From NCBI GenBank assembly GCA_900550695.1, contig URTF01000002.1:1-57829 (forward strand): 57,829 nucleotides of DNA. The letters run 5' to 3'. The position numbers and the translations under genes were made by a program. This document shows, piece after piece, positions 33,001 to 40,424 of this stretch. This stretch comes from an uncultured Ruminococcus sp. (GTDB lineage: Bacteria; Bacillota; Clostridia; Oscillospirales; Ruminococcaceae). The notes below the pieces were generated by a model that made no database searches, was not told the DNA's origin, and was given only the letters and a program-made list of their open reading frames with translations. The stretch's first letter is position 1, and each line of letters starts with the position of its first letter.

Positions 33001-33131
33001 GCAGCATACACAAGCCGGATATCATATTCAGCAAATGCGGCAGCCACAACAGCAGCAGCCGACAGAAACGCCGTCAAAGACCCACACACGGTCAAAGCAC
33101 ATATTCGGTTATGTCCCCATTTATTTATCAT
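30099..33131 (-). CDS. Membrane EAL c-di-GMP phosphodiesterase with C-terminal beta-solenoid
   Basis: A 1010-residue protein. Two membrane spans (about 10-32, 38-60) leave the rest in the cytoplasm. A PAS-like segment (about 75-165) is followed by a degenerate GGDEF domain (about 175-345) whose signature reads STNDF (252-256), hence probably non-cyclising. The EAL domain (about 350-600) keeps the catalytic residues: E379ALMR, N437, E469, D495/D496 in LDDYGTG, K516, E552 and Q572. So it should cleave c-di-GMP. Residues about 615-1000 form a repeat with [VA]xIG steps near 731, 762, 792, 820, 847, 876, 904 and 932, a period of 27-31, as in right-handed beta-helices normally found on secreted proteins. 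It has its own promoter and structured leader. Confidence 0.88.
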   Translation of the reverse strand: MINKWGHNRICALTVCGSLTAFLSAAAVVAAAFAEYDIRLVYAAAALALISAALGGYAAVLNKKEKKIADRELALLKDTAFVSFDSRSGLASVSGAFAALTGIETGSSVIRRDKYQEVMKEICSGRYPNENNIYMSLIPEKWIRVASNTVDGYEFTEISDVTDYVIAKNTINSLKNFDITSGLMTRETFTGKLAETASSTTGMYGLIHFTVSGTDKFSSFAGVRNTDEMLSKAAAIVKRYENPHNIFAGRTSTNDFGVLITDTYDDGCKKLAVKITAEIREMIAAFPGNGSIAKVYCGYALASGGSDVSALIAQADFAAFDAENRRSQQPVIFNADNYSLKAQEFRRNQVFETVIDEDRIDYHFQPIVSAHTGEIYGYEALMRPQAVDGIKLSPLDVLDIAKQMDMLYSVEHITFWKTLKILSENQDFFHNRMLFINCIPNALLSDDEYNDLADKYGMLFDKLVVEVTEENPVFESAVNVINKRYREKKAQVALDDYGTGYSNDSTLLAVKPNCIKIDRSIMSGIDKNPQKQHLVANMINFAAQHEIMVLGEGIETFEELETAIALGVDLIQGYVVCRPTAVLMLEIPSEIKNRIISFNIKHRGKISKTYIITEQETADIVELSLAGFNEIKIQSDSAKIIGNADVQVDMKIIIDRRKTAARIIFDNLNLVCSEENGGAVVLTGDTQVNVELVGRNIIRNGGIRVPDGSEIFFGGNGSLEINNTRVYSYGIGGNYMQRYGRILFGGENKIKIACAGDSVVGIGGADGCAESTITANSGNIAMAVDGKNIVAIGSFNGGSSIKLNKCDIKVDMGGDDVVAIGSRRGKTVIDSLANLDINISGNNCCGVGVLQDGEGSVIINGSRTDILVRGKNVVGIGTTGGTLESVINAGVVNIRCEGDNATCIGDVEGDGAIRLRGASITAVAKASSENPIGSKDGKVYVTSGSIETSDVEPLECYSLAGERLVRCEIDGTVDFRKTVHSGGDSYIYIANKTGAETMNIYLPEAEAQNM

Positions 33132-33248
33132 TCACTACGTTGCATCGGCGCATCGCCCGATACAGTCCTCCTGACCTGATTCATTTTCACCTTTTCTGCA
33201 TATATTCATTTTTTGTGTATAATGCAGAAAAGAATTCTATTCTTTATT

Positions 33249-33277
33249 ATTATAAACCATTTCTTTATGTTTTTCAA
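33249..33277 (-). promoter_or_regulatory. Promoter of the EAL-solenoid gene
   Basis: On the minus strand TTGAAA (33272-33277), a 17-bp spacer and TATAAT (33249-33254). The leader of about 110 nt carries a strong AGGAGG followed not by the gene start but by an ATCGG/CCGAT hairpin and a 10-codon ORF overlapping the start. Confidence 0.78.
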
Positions 33278-33329
33278 TATACATTTATACCAATTTTTAT
33301 TTATGTTTTAGTCATTTTAACAAAAATAA

Positions 33330-33360
33330 AAGTGTATAACCCGATAAAGGTTATACACTT
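33330..33360 (-). terminator. Terminator after acpP
   Basis: A 12-bp perfect stem (AAGTGTATAACC with GGTTATACACTT) and 7-nt loop are followed on the minus strand by TTATTTTTGTT. It ends the fatty-acid operon 22 nt after the acpP stop. Confidence 0.9.
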
Positions 33361-33382
33361 TAACATATTTCGACGAAACGGA

Positions 33383-33610
33383 TTACTGATTGTCTTCGAT
33401 ATACTTAACGATATCGCCGACTGTCTTGATGGTTTCAACAGCTTCATCGGGGATCTCGAGGTCGAATTCTTCCTCAAGGCTCATAACGAGGTCTACAACA
33501 TCGAGGGAGTCTGCGCCGAGGTCGTCCTGAATGTTAGCGCCTGATGTAACGCTGTCCTCATCAACGTCGAGCTGTTCTACGATCAGTTCCTTTACCTTAT
33601 CAAATACCAT
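33383..33610 (-). CDS. acpP: Acyl carrier protein
   Basis: A 75-residue ACP. The phosphopantetheine serine is in DDLGADSLDVV, and the protein is acidic and helical (KELIVEQLDVDEDSV, AVETIKTVGDIVKYIE). It carries growing acyl chains for all Fab enzymes encoded upstream. The start is ATG 33610, because GGAGG lies 8 nt upstream and the usual MVFDKVKE start results; a longer upstream reading would add an unrelated Cys-rich leader. It is the last gene of the operon and is closed by a strong terminator. Confidence 0.97.
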   Translation of the reverse strand: MVFDKVKELIVEQLDVDEDSVTSGANIQDDLGADSLDVVDLVMSLEEEFDLEIPDEAVETIKTVGDIVKYIEDNQ

Positions 33611-33760
33611 TTTGTTTTCCTCCATAAAATTTATAGTTTCGCTTTCACAGCGATAACAGCATCGCATTTGCTTTGCCGCAAGTGGGGTTATTTACCCATA
33701 TATAAAGGACTTTGCTGCGGCTTTGCCCCAAGCTGTCCGTTTATATTCTTTGCAGAAAGA

Positions 33761-34576
33761 TCAGAGTTCCTCGAACTCGCCGATTTTTCTAAACTTAGTA
33801 TATCGTTCATTTAGCAAAACGTCAATATCTATTGCCATTTTTTCTTTCAGCGTTTTCAACAAAAATTCTGAGATATTTTCGGCAGTTTCCTTTGGATCGT
33901 TCTGCGCACCGCCGAAAGGCTCGCTTATTATCTCCTCAGCAACGCCGAGTTCGAGCATATCATCAGCCGTTATCTTCATTATTGAAGCGGCTTCACGCTC
34001 TCTTCCGCCGTCTTTCCAGAGTATCGATGCGAACCCTCTTGGTGAAATTACCGAATAGATGGAGTTTTCCAGCACAGCAAGCCTGTCGCATACGCCGAGT
34101 GCGAGTGCGCCGCCGCTGCCGCCCTCACCGAGTACGATGGAGATAACGGGCGTTCTGAGCGTCATAAATTCCATTATATTTCTTGCGATAGCCTCGCCCT
34201 GACCTCTGTTCTCCGCTTCAACTCCGCAGAATGCACCCGGAGTATCGATGAAGCACACAACGGGACGGTGGAACTTCTCCGCCTGCTTTGCCAGTCTGAG
34301 AGCCTTTCTGTAGCCCTCGGGGTGCGGCATTGCGAAGTTTGACTCCTTGTTTTCTTCAAGGTTCCTTCCCTTTACCTCGGCAATGACCGTAACGGCAATG
34401 CCCTTTATCGAAGCCAGACCGCCGATTATCGCTCTGTCGTCGCCGTAGCAGCGGTCACCGTGAAGCTCGATGAATTCATCGAATATCATCGGGATATAGT
34501 CACGGACGGTCGGTCTGTCCTTATCCCTTATAAGGTCGAGCTTTTCGGGAGGCGTAAGCTTATTGTTCATTTCCAT
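33761..34576 (-). CDS. accA: Acetyl-CoA carboxylase carboxyltransferase subunit alpha
   Basis: A 271-residue AccA, shorter than the E. coli protein (about 319) because the N-terminal helix region is reduced. PTVRDYIPMIFDEFIELHGDR and EGYRKALRLAKQAEKFHRPV are typical, as are the oxyanion-hole glycines in GEGGSGGALALGV and the SPRGFASILWKD stretch. With AccD it transfers carboxyl from biotin to acetyl-CoA to make malonyl-CoA. It begins 2 bp after accD, so translation is likely coupled. Confidence 0.96.
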   Translation of the reverse strand: MEMNNKLTPPEKLDLIRDKDRPTVRDYIPMIFDEFIELHGDRCYGDDRAIIGGLASIKGIAVTVIAEVKGRNLEENKESNFAMPHPEGYRKALRLAKQAEKFHRPVVCFIDTPGAFCGVEAENRGQGEAIARNIMEFMTLRTPVISIVLGEGGSGGALALGVCDRLAVLENSIYSVISPRGFASILWKDGGREREAASIMKITADDMLELGVAEEIISEPFGGAQNDPKETAENISEFLLKTLKEKMAIDIDVLLNERYTKFRKIGEFEEL

Positions 34577-34578
34577 TT

Positions 34579-35481
34579 TTACACTTCCTCCGCAGGCTTA
34601 TAGCCGTTCAGCTTTAATATGTGCGCAAGCGTTCTGCGCATCGTCTTTCTTTCCGCAATGAGGTCAACAAAGCCGTGTTCGAGCATAAACTCCGAGGTCT
34701 GGAAATCATCGGGAAGGCGCTGTTTTATCGTACCCTCGATAACTCTTCTTCCTGCGAAGCCGATAACGACCTTCGGTTCGGCGATGATGATATCACCGAG
34801 CGATGCGAACGAAGCCGTAACGCCGCCCGTTGTCGGGTCGGTCATAACTGCGATGTAAAGCTGACCTGCTTCGGCGAGCTTTCCCACTGCGCCGCTCGTC
34901 TTTGCCATCTGCATAAGGGAAACGATGCCCTCCTGCATACGTGCGCCGCCCGATGCGGTGAACATTATAACGGGGAGCTTATGCTCTGCGCCGTATTCAA
35001 AGGCTCTTGTTATCTTTTCGCCGACAACGCTGCCCATTGACGCCATCATATAGCGTGAGTCCATAATGCCGATAACACAGCGTATGCCTCTTATTTTACA
35101 TTCTCCCGTGATAACAGCATCACGCAGACCTGTCTTTTTGCGAAGCTCGTCCTGCTTCCTGTCATAATCGGGGAAGCCGATAGGGTTTCTGCTCACCATA
35201 TCCTTGTCGAATTCGATAAAGCTGCCCTTGTCGGCGGTAAGGTTGAGCCTTTCCTCGGACGATATCCTCGAATGGTAGCCGCACTCAGGGCAGACCTTGA
35301 GATTTTTCACAAGCTCATCGGTCATTATCATATTCAGGCAGCGGGGACATTTGAAAGCGAGGTCTTTCGGTATCTCGACCTTGTTCTCGGCTTTATCGTC
35401 CTTTTCATCGTCCTTATCGTTTTCAGCCGCTGTATTAACGTTAAATCTGAGCTTTACAACATCAAGTAAATCTTCAAGCAC
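34579..35481 (-). CDS. accD: Acetyl-CoA carboxylase carboxyltransferase subunit beta
   Basis: A 300-residue AccD. The four-cysteine zinc finger (CPRCLNMI and CPECGYH, about 44-66) is followed by the crotonase-like carboxyltransferase domain with SGGARMQEGIVSLMQMAKT and GRRVIEGTIKQRLPDDFQ. The start is GTG at 35481 with AAAGGAG about 12 nt upstream. An acidic/Lys linker (NDKDDEKDDKAENK) before the finger is unusual. The gene sits between the zinc-ribbon membrane proteins and accA. Confidence 0.96.
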   Translation of the reverse strand: MLEDLLDVVKLRFNVNTAAENDKDDEKDDKAENKVEIPKDLAFKCPRCLNMIMTDELVKNLKVCPECGYHSRISSEERLNLTADKGSFIEFDKDMVSRNPIGFPDYDRKQDELRKKTGLRDAVITGECKIRGIRCVIGIMDSRYMMASMGSVVGEKITRAFEYGAEHKLPVIMFTASGGARMQEGIVSLMQMAKTSGAVGKLAEAGQLYIAVMTDPTTGGVTASFASLGDIIIAEPKVVIGFAGRRVIEGTIKQRLPDDFQTSEFMLEHGFVDLIAERKTMRRTLAHILKLNGYKPAEEV

Positions 35482-35576
35482 TTTCTGTTTACACTCCTTT
35501 GCGGAAAATTTTCGGTATGAATTTATAAACTTTATAAATCTATAAAAACGTTTATTAAGCGTTTGTTTTCATATTT

Positions 35577-36212
35577 TTAAGCCCTGCCGATTATATTCGA
35601 CAGAACGATCGCTATAATGAACAGAACAGTAAAAATTTTTCTTGTCCCGACATTCAGCTTTGAACCGAAGCTGCTGTTTAGAATAAGTCCGACAACTCCG
35701 AAGAACGGGGCAAAAAGCGTGAGCATCAGCAGCACGATGAGCGCCGCCAGCATACCACTCTGCTTTTGCGAATTCTGAGAATAAGTCGGGTTTACGGGAC
35801 TTCTCGTCGGGCGCTGTGCAGGATTATAATTGTACGGGTTCTGCCAGCCCTGTTGATTCTGCTGTGCAGGCTGAACATTCTGCGCAGGAGCATTGTTCTG
35901 ATTATTCGGCGCATAAGGGTTATTGAACTGCGTCTGCGTCGGGGCAACCTTGATATTCGGTATATTGGGCGCAGAGCGTTCCCTCACGGGTGCGCCGTCC
36001 TGCTCGGTATATGGTCGGACTGCTTTCGCCTCGGGCATTTCGTATTTTTCGGGTGCAGGCGCAAAGGCTTCGGGGCGGTCGTCCTCGGGGTCAAGGTTAT
36101 AGGGTGCTGAAAGCTTATCCTCATCGGGAAGTCTGTAACCGCAGTCGGCACATTCGCCGTGCAAAATTCTTCCGCCGCAGAGCGGACATCTGTGCTGTGC
36201 CAGAACGATCAC
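35577..36212 (-). CDS. Zinc-ribbon membrane protein (first of pair), unknown
   Basis: A 211-residue protein. An N-terminal zinc ribbon (CPLCGGRILHGECADCGY, about 9-26) is followed by a long disordered Pro/Asn/Gln-rich linker (about 30-150) and two C-terminal spans (about 154-178, 190-208). The GTG at 36212 lies directly on its ribosome site, so the true start may be the CTG at 36203 (AGGAG 8 nt upstream), giving MAQHRCPLCGG. It is encoded between accC and accD on the operon strand. Its ribbon resembles that of the next gene. The function is unknown; a redox, metal or membrane-assembly role for fatty-acid synthesis would be conjecture. Confidence 0.72.
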   Translation of the reverse strand: MIVLAQHRCPLCGGRILHGECADCGYRLPDEDKLSAPYNLDPEDDRPEAFAPAPEKYEMPEAKAVRPYTEQDGAPVRERSAPNIPNIKVAPTQTQFNNPYAPNNQNNAPAQNVQPAQQNQQGWQNPYNYNPAQRPTRSPVNPTYSQNSQKQSGMLAALIVLLMLTLFAPFFGVVGLILNSSFGSKLNVGTRKIFTVLFIIAIVLSNIIGRA

Positions 36213-36220
36213 TCCTTACA

Positions 36221-36826
36221 TCACCAATGGCTGTGCCTCATAGTGTCCATCACCCATTCATTCAGACCTATCGGATCCCAGCCCGATACTGTCATTCCCG
36301 TACCGATCGCAAGGAACAATATTCCCGTAAATATATATTTTAAATTTACCTTTTCAGGATCAACGGCAACAAAGTGCCGTCTTCCTCCGCCGCCCTTTGC
36401 GATATAGTAAAAGCCGATAAATATTGCCGAAACAGGCACAATTGCTATCAGAAGTGCTTTCCACCAGTGCCTTTTCACCTCGTCAACAAAGCCTTGTACA
36501 AATATTTCATAGGCTTTCGGCGGTTCTTCACAGGTTTCCTCGGGCGTATATGAAATATGGGTATAATTTGTCGGCGGAGGAAGTCTTTTTTCCTCTTTTT
36601 CGGGTTTGGGGTCGTATTTTTTCGCATTTGCATACGGATCAGGCTTCGGTGCAAGCTCTTGGCTCACGCTTTCAGCCGAGGGAACGCTTATGCTGTCCAT
36701 TGCCCAATCGGGCGTATCGGAACTGTTTACGGGCGCAGCGATATCATTTCCGTTCGGCATTTTATATCCGCAGGAAAGACATACGCCGTCCCCGAGCGTT
36801 CCTCCGCATACAGGACAATTCTGCAC
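36221..36826 (-). CDS. Zinc-ribbon membrane protein (second of pair), unknown
   Basis: A 201-residue protein beginning with a zinc ribbon (CPVCGGTLGDGVCLSCGYKMP, about 4-24), then a Pro/Glu-rich disordered linker (about 28-105), one membrane span (about 120-142), a short basic loop (GGGGRRHF) and a second hydrophobic stretch (about 160-180). GTG start with GGGGGG 7 nt upstream. It shares architecture, but little residue identity beyond the ribbon, with the neighbour 8 bp downstream. I do not recognise a function; the two probably arose by duplication. Confidence 0.72.
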   Translation of the reverse strand: MQNCPVCGGTLGDGVCLSCGYKMPNGNDIAAPVNSSDTPDWAMDSISVPSAESVSQELAPKPDPYANAKKYDPKPEKEEKRLPPPTNYTHISYTPEETCEEPPKAYEIFVQGFVDEVKRHWWKALLIAIVPVSAIFIGFYYIAKGGGGRRHFVAVDPEKVNLKYIFTGILFLAIGTGMTVSGWDPIGLNEWVMDTMRHSHW

Positions 36827-36847
36827 AGCAATTCCCCCCTATGTCAT

Positions 36848-38194
36848 TTACTTGCTCATTTTTCTTCCGAGGTAGCCGATATCATATTTTCCCGATTCAA
36901 AAACGGGGTCACGGATAAGACTCAGCTGGAAGTCTATATTCGTATCAACGCCCTCAACGATGAATTCGGAGAGCGCCCATTTCATCTTTGCGATAGCTTC
37001 TTCTCTTGTCGGTGCATGGACGATGAGCTTTGCTATCATGCTGTCATAGTAAGGCGGTATCGTGTAACCCTGATAAGCCGCGCTGTCAACACGTATTCCG
37101 GGGCCGCCGGGGGTATAAAGCGATGATATCTTTCCGGGGCAGGGGCGGAAGTCGTGTTCAGGGGATTCAGCATTTATTCTGCACTCAATGGAGTGACCTC
37201 TGAACTCGATATCTTCCTGCTTATAGGGCAGCTCCTCACCTGCGGCGATCTTCATCTGTGCTTTTACAAGGTCGATGCCCGTAATTGCTTCTGTGATCGG
37301 GTGTTCTACCTGGATTCGTGTGTTCATCTCCATAAAGTAGAAGTCGCCGTTCCTGTCAACGAGGAATTCTATCGTTCCTGCGTTGAAATATTTGCAGACC
37401 TTTGCCGCAGAAACAGCCGCCGCACCCATTTTTGCACGGAGTTCGGGCGTCATTATCGTTGACGGAGTTTCTTCAAGCACCTTCTGGTTTCTTCTCTGCA
37501 TCGAGCAGTCACGCTCGCCGAGGTGAACGACATTTCCATGCTTGTCGGCAAGTATCTGGAACTCGATATGCTTCGGGTCAACGATGAATTTCTCCATGTA
37601 TATGCTGTCATCGCCGAAGAAATTCAGCGCTTCCTGCTTTGCCGTAAGTATAGCGTTTTCGAGATCCTCCATACGCTCAACAAGGCGTATGCCTCTGCCG
37701 CCGCCGCCTGCGGAGGCCTTTACCATGAGCGGAAAGCCTATCTCCTCCGAGGCAAGGCGCTTTGCTTCTTCCATTGTGGGAACAGCGCCGTCCGAACCGG
37801 GGATAACGGGAACTCCCGCAGCTTTCATAGCCTTTTTCGCAGCAGCCTTATCGCCGAGCATTTCGATAGACTCGGGTGATGGACCGATAAAATTTATTCC
37901 GCATTTGCCGCAGTTGCGTGCGAATGCCGCATTTTCCGAAAGGAAGCCGAAGCCGGGGTGGATAGCGTCTGCGCCCGTTATCTCGCAGGCAGCGAAAATG
38001 GACTTCTCGTTAAGGTAGCTGTCCTTTGATGCCGCAGGACCTATGCAGACCGCCTCATCGGCTATTCTCGCATGGAGAGCCGACTTATCCGCTGTGGAAT
38101 AGACCGCCACCGTCTTTATGCCGAGTTCACGGCAGGCACGGATTATTCTTACAGCTATCTCACCTCTGTTGGCGATAAGAACTTTTTTAAACAT
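36848..38194 (-). CDS. accC: Biotin carboxylase subunit of acetyl-CoA carboxylase
   Basis: A 448-residue biotin carboxylase (ATP-grasp). Motifs include LIANRGEIAVRIIRA at the N-terminus, the glycine-rich ATP loop KASAGGGGRGIR, ERDCSMQRRNQKVLEE, the active-site EMNTRIQVEHPITE and GHSIECRINAE. It carboxylates biotin on AccB using bicarbonate and ATP. It lies between fabZ and the zinc-ribbon genes. AAAGGA precedes the ATG. The length matches the family. Confidence 0.97.
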   Translation of the reverse strand: MFKKVLIANRGEIAVRIIRACRELGIKTVAVYSTADKSALHARIADEAVCIGPAASKDSYLNEKSIFAACEITGADAIHPGFGFLSENAAFARNCGKCGINFIGPSPESIEMLGDKAAAKKAMKAAGVPVIPGSDGAVPTMEEAKRLASEEIGFPLMVKASAGGGGRGIRLVERMEDLENAILTAKQEALNFFGDDSIYMEKFIVDPKHIEFQILADKHGNVVHLGERDCSMQRRNQKVLEETPSTIMTPELRAKMGAAAVSAAKVCKYFNAGTIEFLVDRNGDFYFMEMNTRIQVEHPITEAITGIDLVKAQMKIAAGEELPYKQEDIEFRGHSIECRINAESPEHDFRPCPGKISSLYTPGGPGIRVDSAAYQGYTIPPYYDSMIAKLIVHAPTREEAIAKMKWALSEFIVEGVDTNIDFQLSLIRDPVFESGKYDIGYLGRKMSK

Positions 38195-38223
38195 AGCACG
38201 AAAATCCTTTCAAGGATCAAAAT

Positions 38224-38652
38224 TTATTTTATAGCAAAAGATATCTCTGCGGAAACAGCCTTTTCGCCGTTTACCGTTGCAATGCACTTGCCTACGCCGA
38301 CAGGACCTTTTACCTTGATTATCTCAACTTCGATGCGAAGCGTATCACCCGGAACTACCTGACGGCGGAACTTTGCTTCCTTTATGCCGCCGAAAAATCC
38401 GATCTTGCCCTTGTTTTCGGGAAGTCCGAGAAGAGCAACAGCACCTGCCTGAGCGCACATTTCGAGCATGAGAACGCCCGGAACAACTGGATATTCTGGG
38501 AAGTGTCCCTTGAACCAGAATTCATCGGGGGACATATATTTTGTGGCAACGACTCTTTTGCCGTATTCGATCTCTTCGATAGTGTCGATGAGCATAAACG
38601 GATCTCTGTGGGGGATTATCTCCATTATCTGCTCTTTATTCATAACAGCCAT
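38224..38652 (-). CDS. fabZ: 3-hydroxyacyl-ACP dehydratase FabZ
   Basis: A 142-residue hot-dog-fold dehydratase. IIPHRDPFMLID holds the catalytic His, and GHFPEYPVVPGVLMLEMCAQAG carries the catalytic Glu. It removes water from 3-hydroxyacyl-ACP in elongation. GGGAG lies 7 nt before the first ATG (38652), which I keep; the ATG three codons later is less favoured. accB ends 13 bp upstream. Confidence 0.96.
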   Translation of the reverse strand: MAVMNKEQIMEIIPHRDPFMLIDTIEEIEYGKRVVATKYMSPDEFWFKGHFPEYPVVPGVLMLEMCAQAGAVALLGLPENKGKIGFFGGIKEAKFRRQVVPGDTLRIEVEIIKVKGPVGVGKCIATVNGEKAVSAEISFAIK

Positions 38653-38664
38653 AAGCTTTCTCCC

Positions 38665-39147
38665 TTATTCAATTATCATAACGGGCTGATCGTAGTCAAC
38701 AGCATCGCCGTTCTTGACGAGTATCTGCTTTACAACGCCGTCATATTCGCTCGTGATCTCGTTCATGAGCTTCATCGATTCGATTATCATAAGAACGTCG
38801 CCCTTCTTAACGTGCTTGCCTACCTCTGCAAAAGGCGGCTTGCTCGGGTCGGGAGCGGCATAGAAAGTTCCGACGATAGGAGCTTTTACGACATTTCCGC
38901 ATACAGCGTTCTGCGCTTCAACAGTCGGTGCTGCGCCTGCTGCTGCGGCATTCATCGTCACGGGCATCATATCGTGCTGGAAAGGAGGCATACCCATCGG
39001 CATCGGAGGAGGACATCTTCTGCCCTTTACCGTGATAACATTGTCGCCGTTTGCGATAGTTACCTCTTCAAGCTCCTTGTTATTCACAATATCAGCAAGC
39101 TTCTCGACAGCTTCGAGAGCTTCTTTGCTCAATAATTTTTCACTCAT
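38665..39147 (-). CDS. accB: Biotin carboxyl carrier protein of acetyl-CoA carboxylase
   Basis: A 160-residue BCCP. The C-terminal biotinyl domain has the lysine in ESMKLMNEI and the family's thumb-like insertion. The N-terminal helix (about 1-40) is followed by a Pro/Met-rich linker (PPPMPMGMPP). It shuttles carboxyl between AccC and AccA/AccD. GGAG precedes the ATG. fabF ends 14 bp upstream, so the genes are packed as one operon. Confidence 0.95.
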   Translation of the reverse strand: MSEKLLSKEALEAVEKLADIVNNKELEEVTIANGDNVITVKGRRCPPPMPMGMPPFQHDMMPVTMNAAAAGAAPTVEAQNAVCGNVVKAPIVGTFYAAPDPSKPPFAEVGKHVKKGDVLMIIESMKLMNEITSEYDGVVKQILVKNGDAVDYDQPVMIIE

Positions 39148-39160
39148 TGTATTTTTCTCC

Positions 39161-40396
39161 TTAGTCGGTGTATTTCTTCAGGCAGATCGTTGCATTGTGT
39201 CCGCCGAAGCCGAGAGAATTGGAAAGCGCACCCTTGATGTCAACATTTCTGTTGCCGTCAACTGCGTAGTCAAGGTCACATTCCGGGTCGGGTGTTGTAA
39301 ATCCGATAGTCTTGTGAACGAAGCCTTCCTTGACGGAAAGAGCCGTAACGATAGCTTCGACCGCACCTGCCGCACCGAGGAGATGTCCCGTCATCGACTT
39401 TGTGGAGTTGATAACGGTCTTTCTTGCAGCGTCCTCGCCGAGAGCGAGCTTTACAGCTGTTGTTTCGTACTTATCGTTAAGTCCCGTGGAAGTGCCGTGA
39501 GCGTTGATATAGTTTACTTCATCGGCTTTAAGTCCTGCTTCTTCGTAAGCGTGTTTCATAGCATAAGCGGCAGCTTCGCCCGTCGGTGACGGACTTGTCA
39601 TGTGGTAAGCATCGCCCGTTGCGCCGTAGCCTGCGATCTCGCAGATAATGTTTGCGCCTCTTGCCTTTGCGTGTTCAAGCTCTTCAAGAACGAGCATACC
39701 CGAACCCTCGCCGAGAACAAATCCCTGACGGTTGAGGTCGAACGGTGTCGAAGCCTTGTCAAGCTCTGTTGCTCTTGAAAGAGCGTGCATATTGTTGAAG
39801 CCCGAGAGCGCAAAGCGTGAGATGCATGCCTCCGTACCGCCGCAGAGAGCAGCGTCAAGATAGCCGTCCTTGATCTTGCGGAAGGCTTCGCCTATAGCGT
39901 GTGTTGCGGAGGAGCAGGCTGTGGTCGTGCAGAAGTTGTCGCCCTTGAAGCCTGTGCGCATCGCAACTGTACCTGCTGCCATATTTCCTATCATCATCGG
40001 GATAAAGAAAACGGAGACCTTGTCGGGCTTTGCATTGAACTTTGTAACCTCTTCTTCCGTGAGGTTAAGTCCGCCGATGCCAACGCCGACAATAACGCCG
40101 ACCTTGAACGGGTCAAGATCCTTAAGGTCTGTTCCCGCATTTTCGAGTGCTTCCATAGCGGAGCAGACTGCGAACTGCGTGAAGCGATCCATTCTCTTTG
40201 CTTCTTTTTTATCGATATATTTTGAGCTGTCAAAATCCTTTACAGCACCGACGATCTTAACGTCAAAGTCGCTTACATCGAACTGATCGATATATGACAG
40301 ACCGTTTTTGTTAGCCTTTATATTTGCCCAGTATTCCTCAACGTTCTTTCCGAGAGGGTTTACTGTGCCCATTCCTGTGATCACAACTCTTCTCAT
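39161..40396 (-). CDS. fabF: Beta-ketoacyl-ACP synthase II FabF
   Basis: A 411-residue condensing enzyme. It opens with RRVVITGMGTVNPLG. The catalytic Cys is in TTACSSATHAIGEA, the His residues are in NAHGTSTGLNDKYE and SMTGHLLGAAGA, and the Gly-rich end is SLGFGGHNATI. It elongates acyl-ACP with malonyl-ACP and adjusts chain length with temperature in other bacteria. It follows fabG by 28 bp. GGAG precedes the ATG. Confidence 0.97.
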   Translation of the reverse strand: MRRVVITGMGTVNPLGKNVEEYWANIKANKNGLSYIDQFDVSDFDVKIVGAVKDFDSSKYIDKKEAKRMDRFTQFAVCSAMEALENAGTDLKDLDPFKVGVIVGVGIGGLNLTEEEVTKFNAKPDKVSVFFIPMMIGNMAAGTVAMRTGFKGDNFCTTTACSSATHAIGEAFRKIKDGYLDAALCGGTEACISRFALSGFNNMHALSRATELDKASTPFDLNRQGFVLGEGSGMLVLEELEHAKARGANIICEIAGYGATGDAYHMTSPSPTGEAAAYAMKHAYEEAGLKADEVNYINAHGTSTGLNDKYETTAVKLALGEDAARKTVINSTKSMTGHLLGAAGAVEAIVTALSVKEGFVHKTIGFTTPDPECDLDYAVDGNRNVDIKGALSNSLGFGGHNATICLKKYTD

Positions 40397-40424
40397 TAAA
40401 ACACTCCTTTTCTGCCATGGTTTC

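Noticed and set aside
33132..33240. c-di-GMP riboswitch upstream of the EAL gene
   Set aside because: The leader lacks the GEMM-I core (such as CACAGGGCAAACC) and the class II features; only a short hairpin and a mini-ORF are visible.
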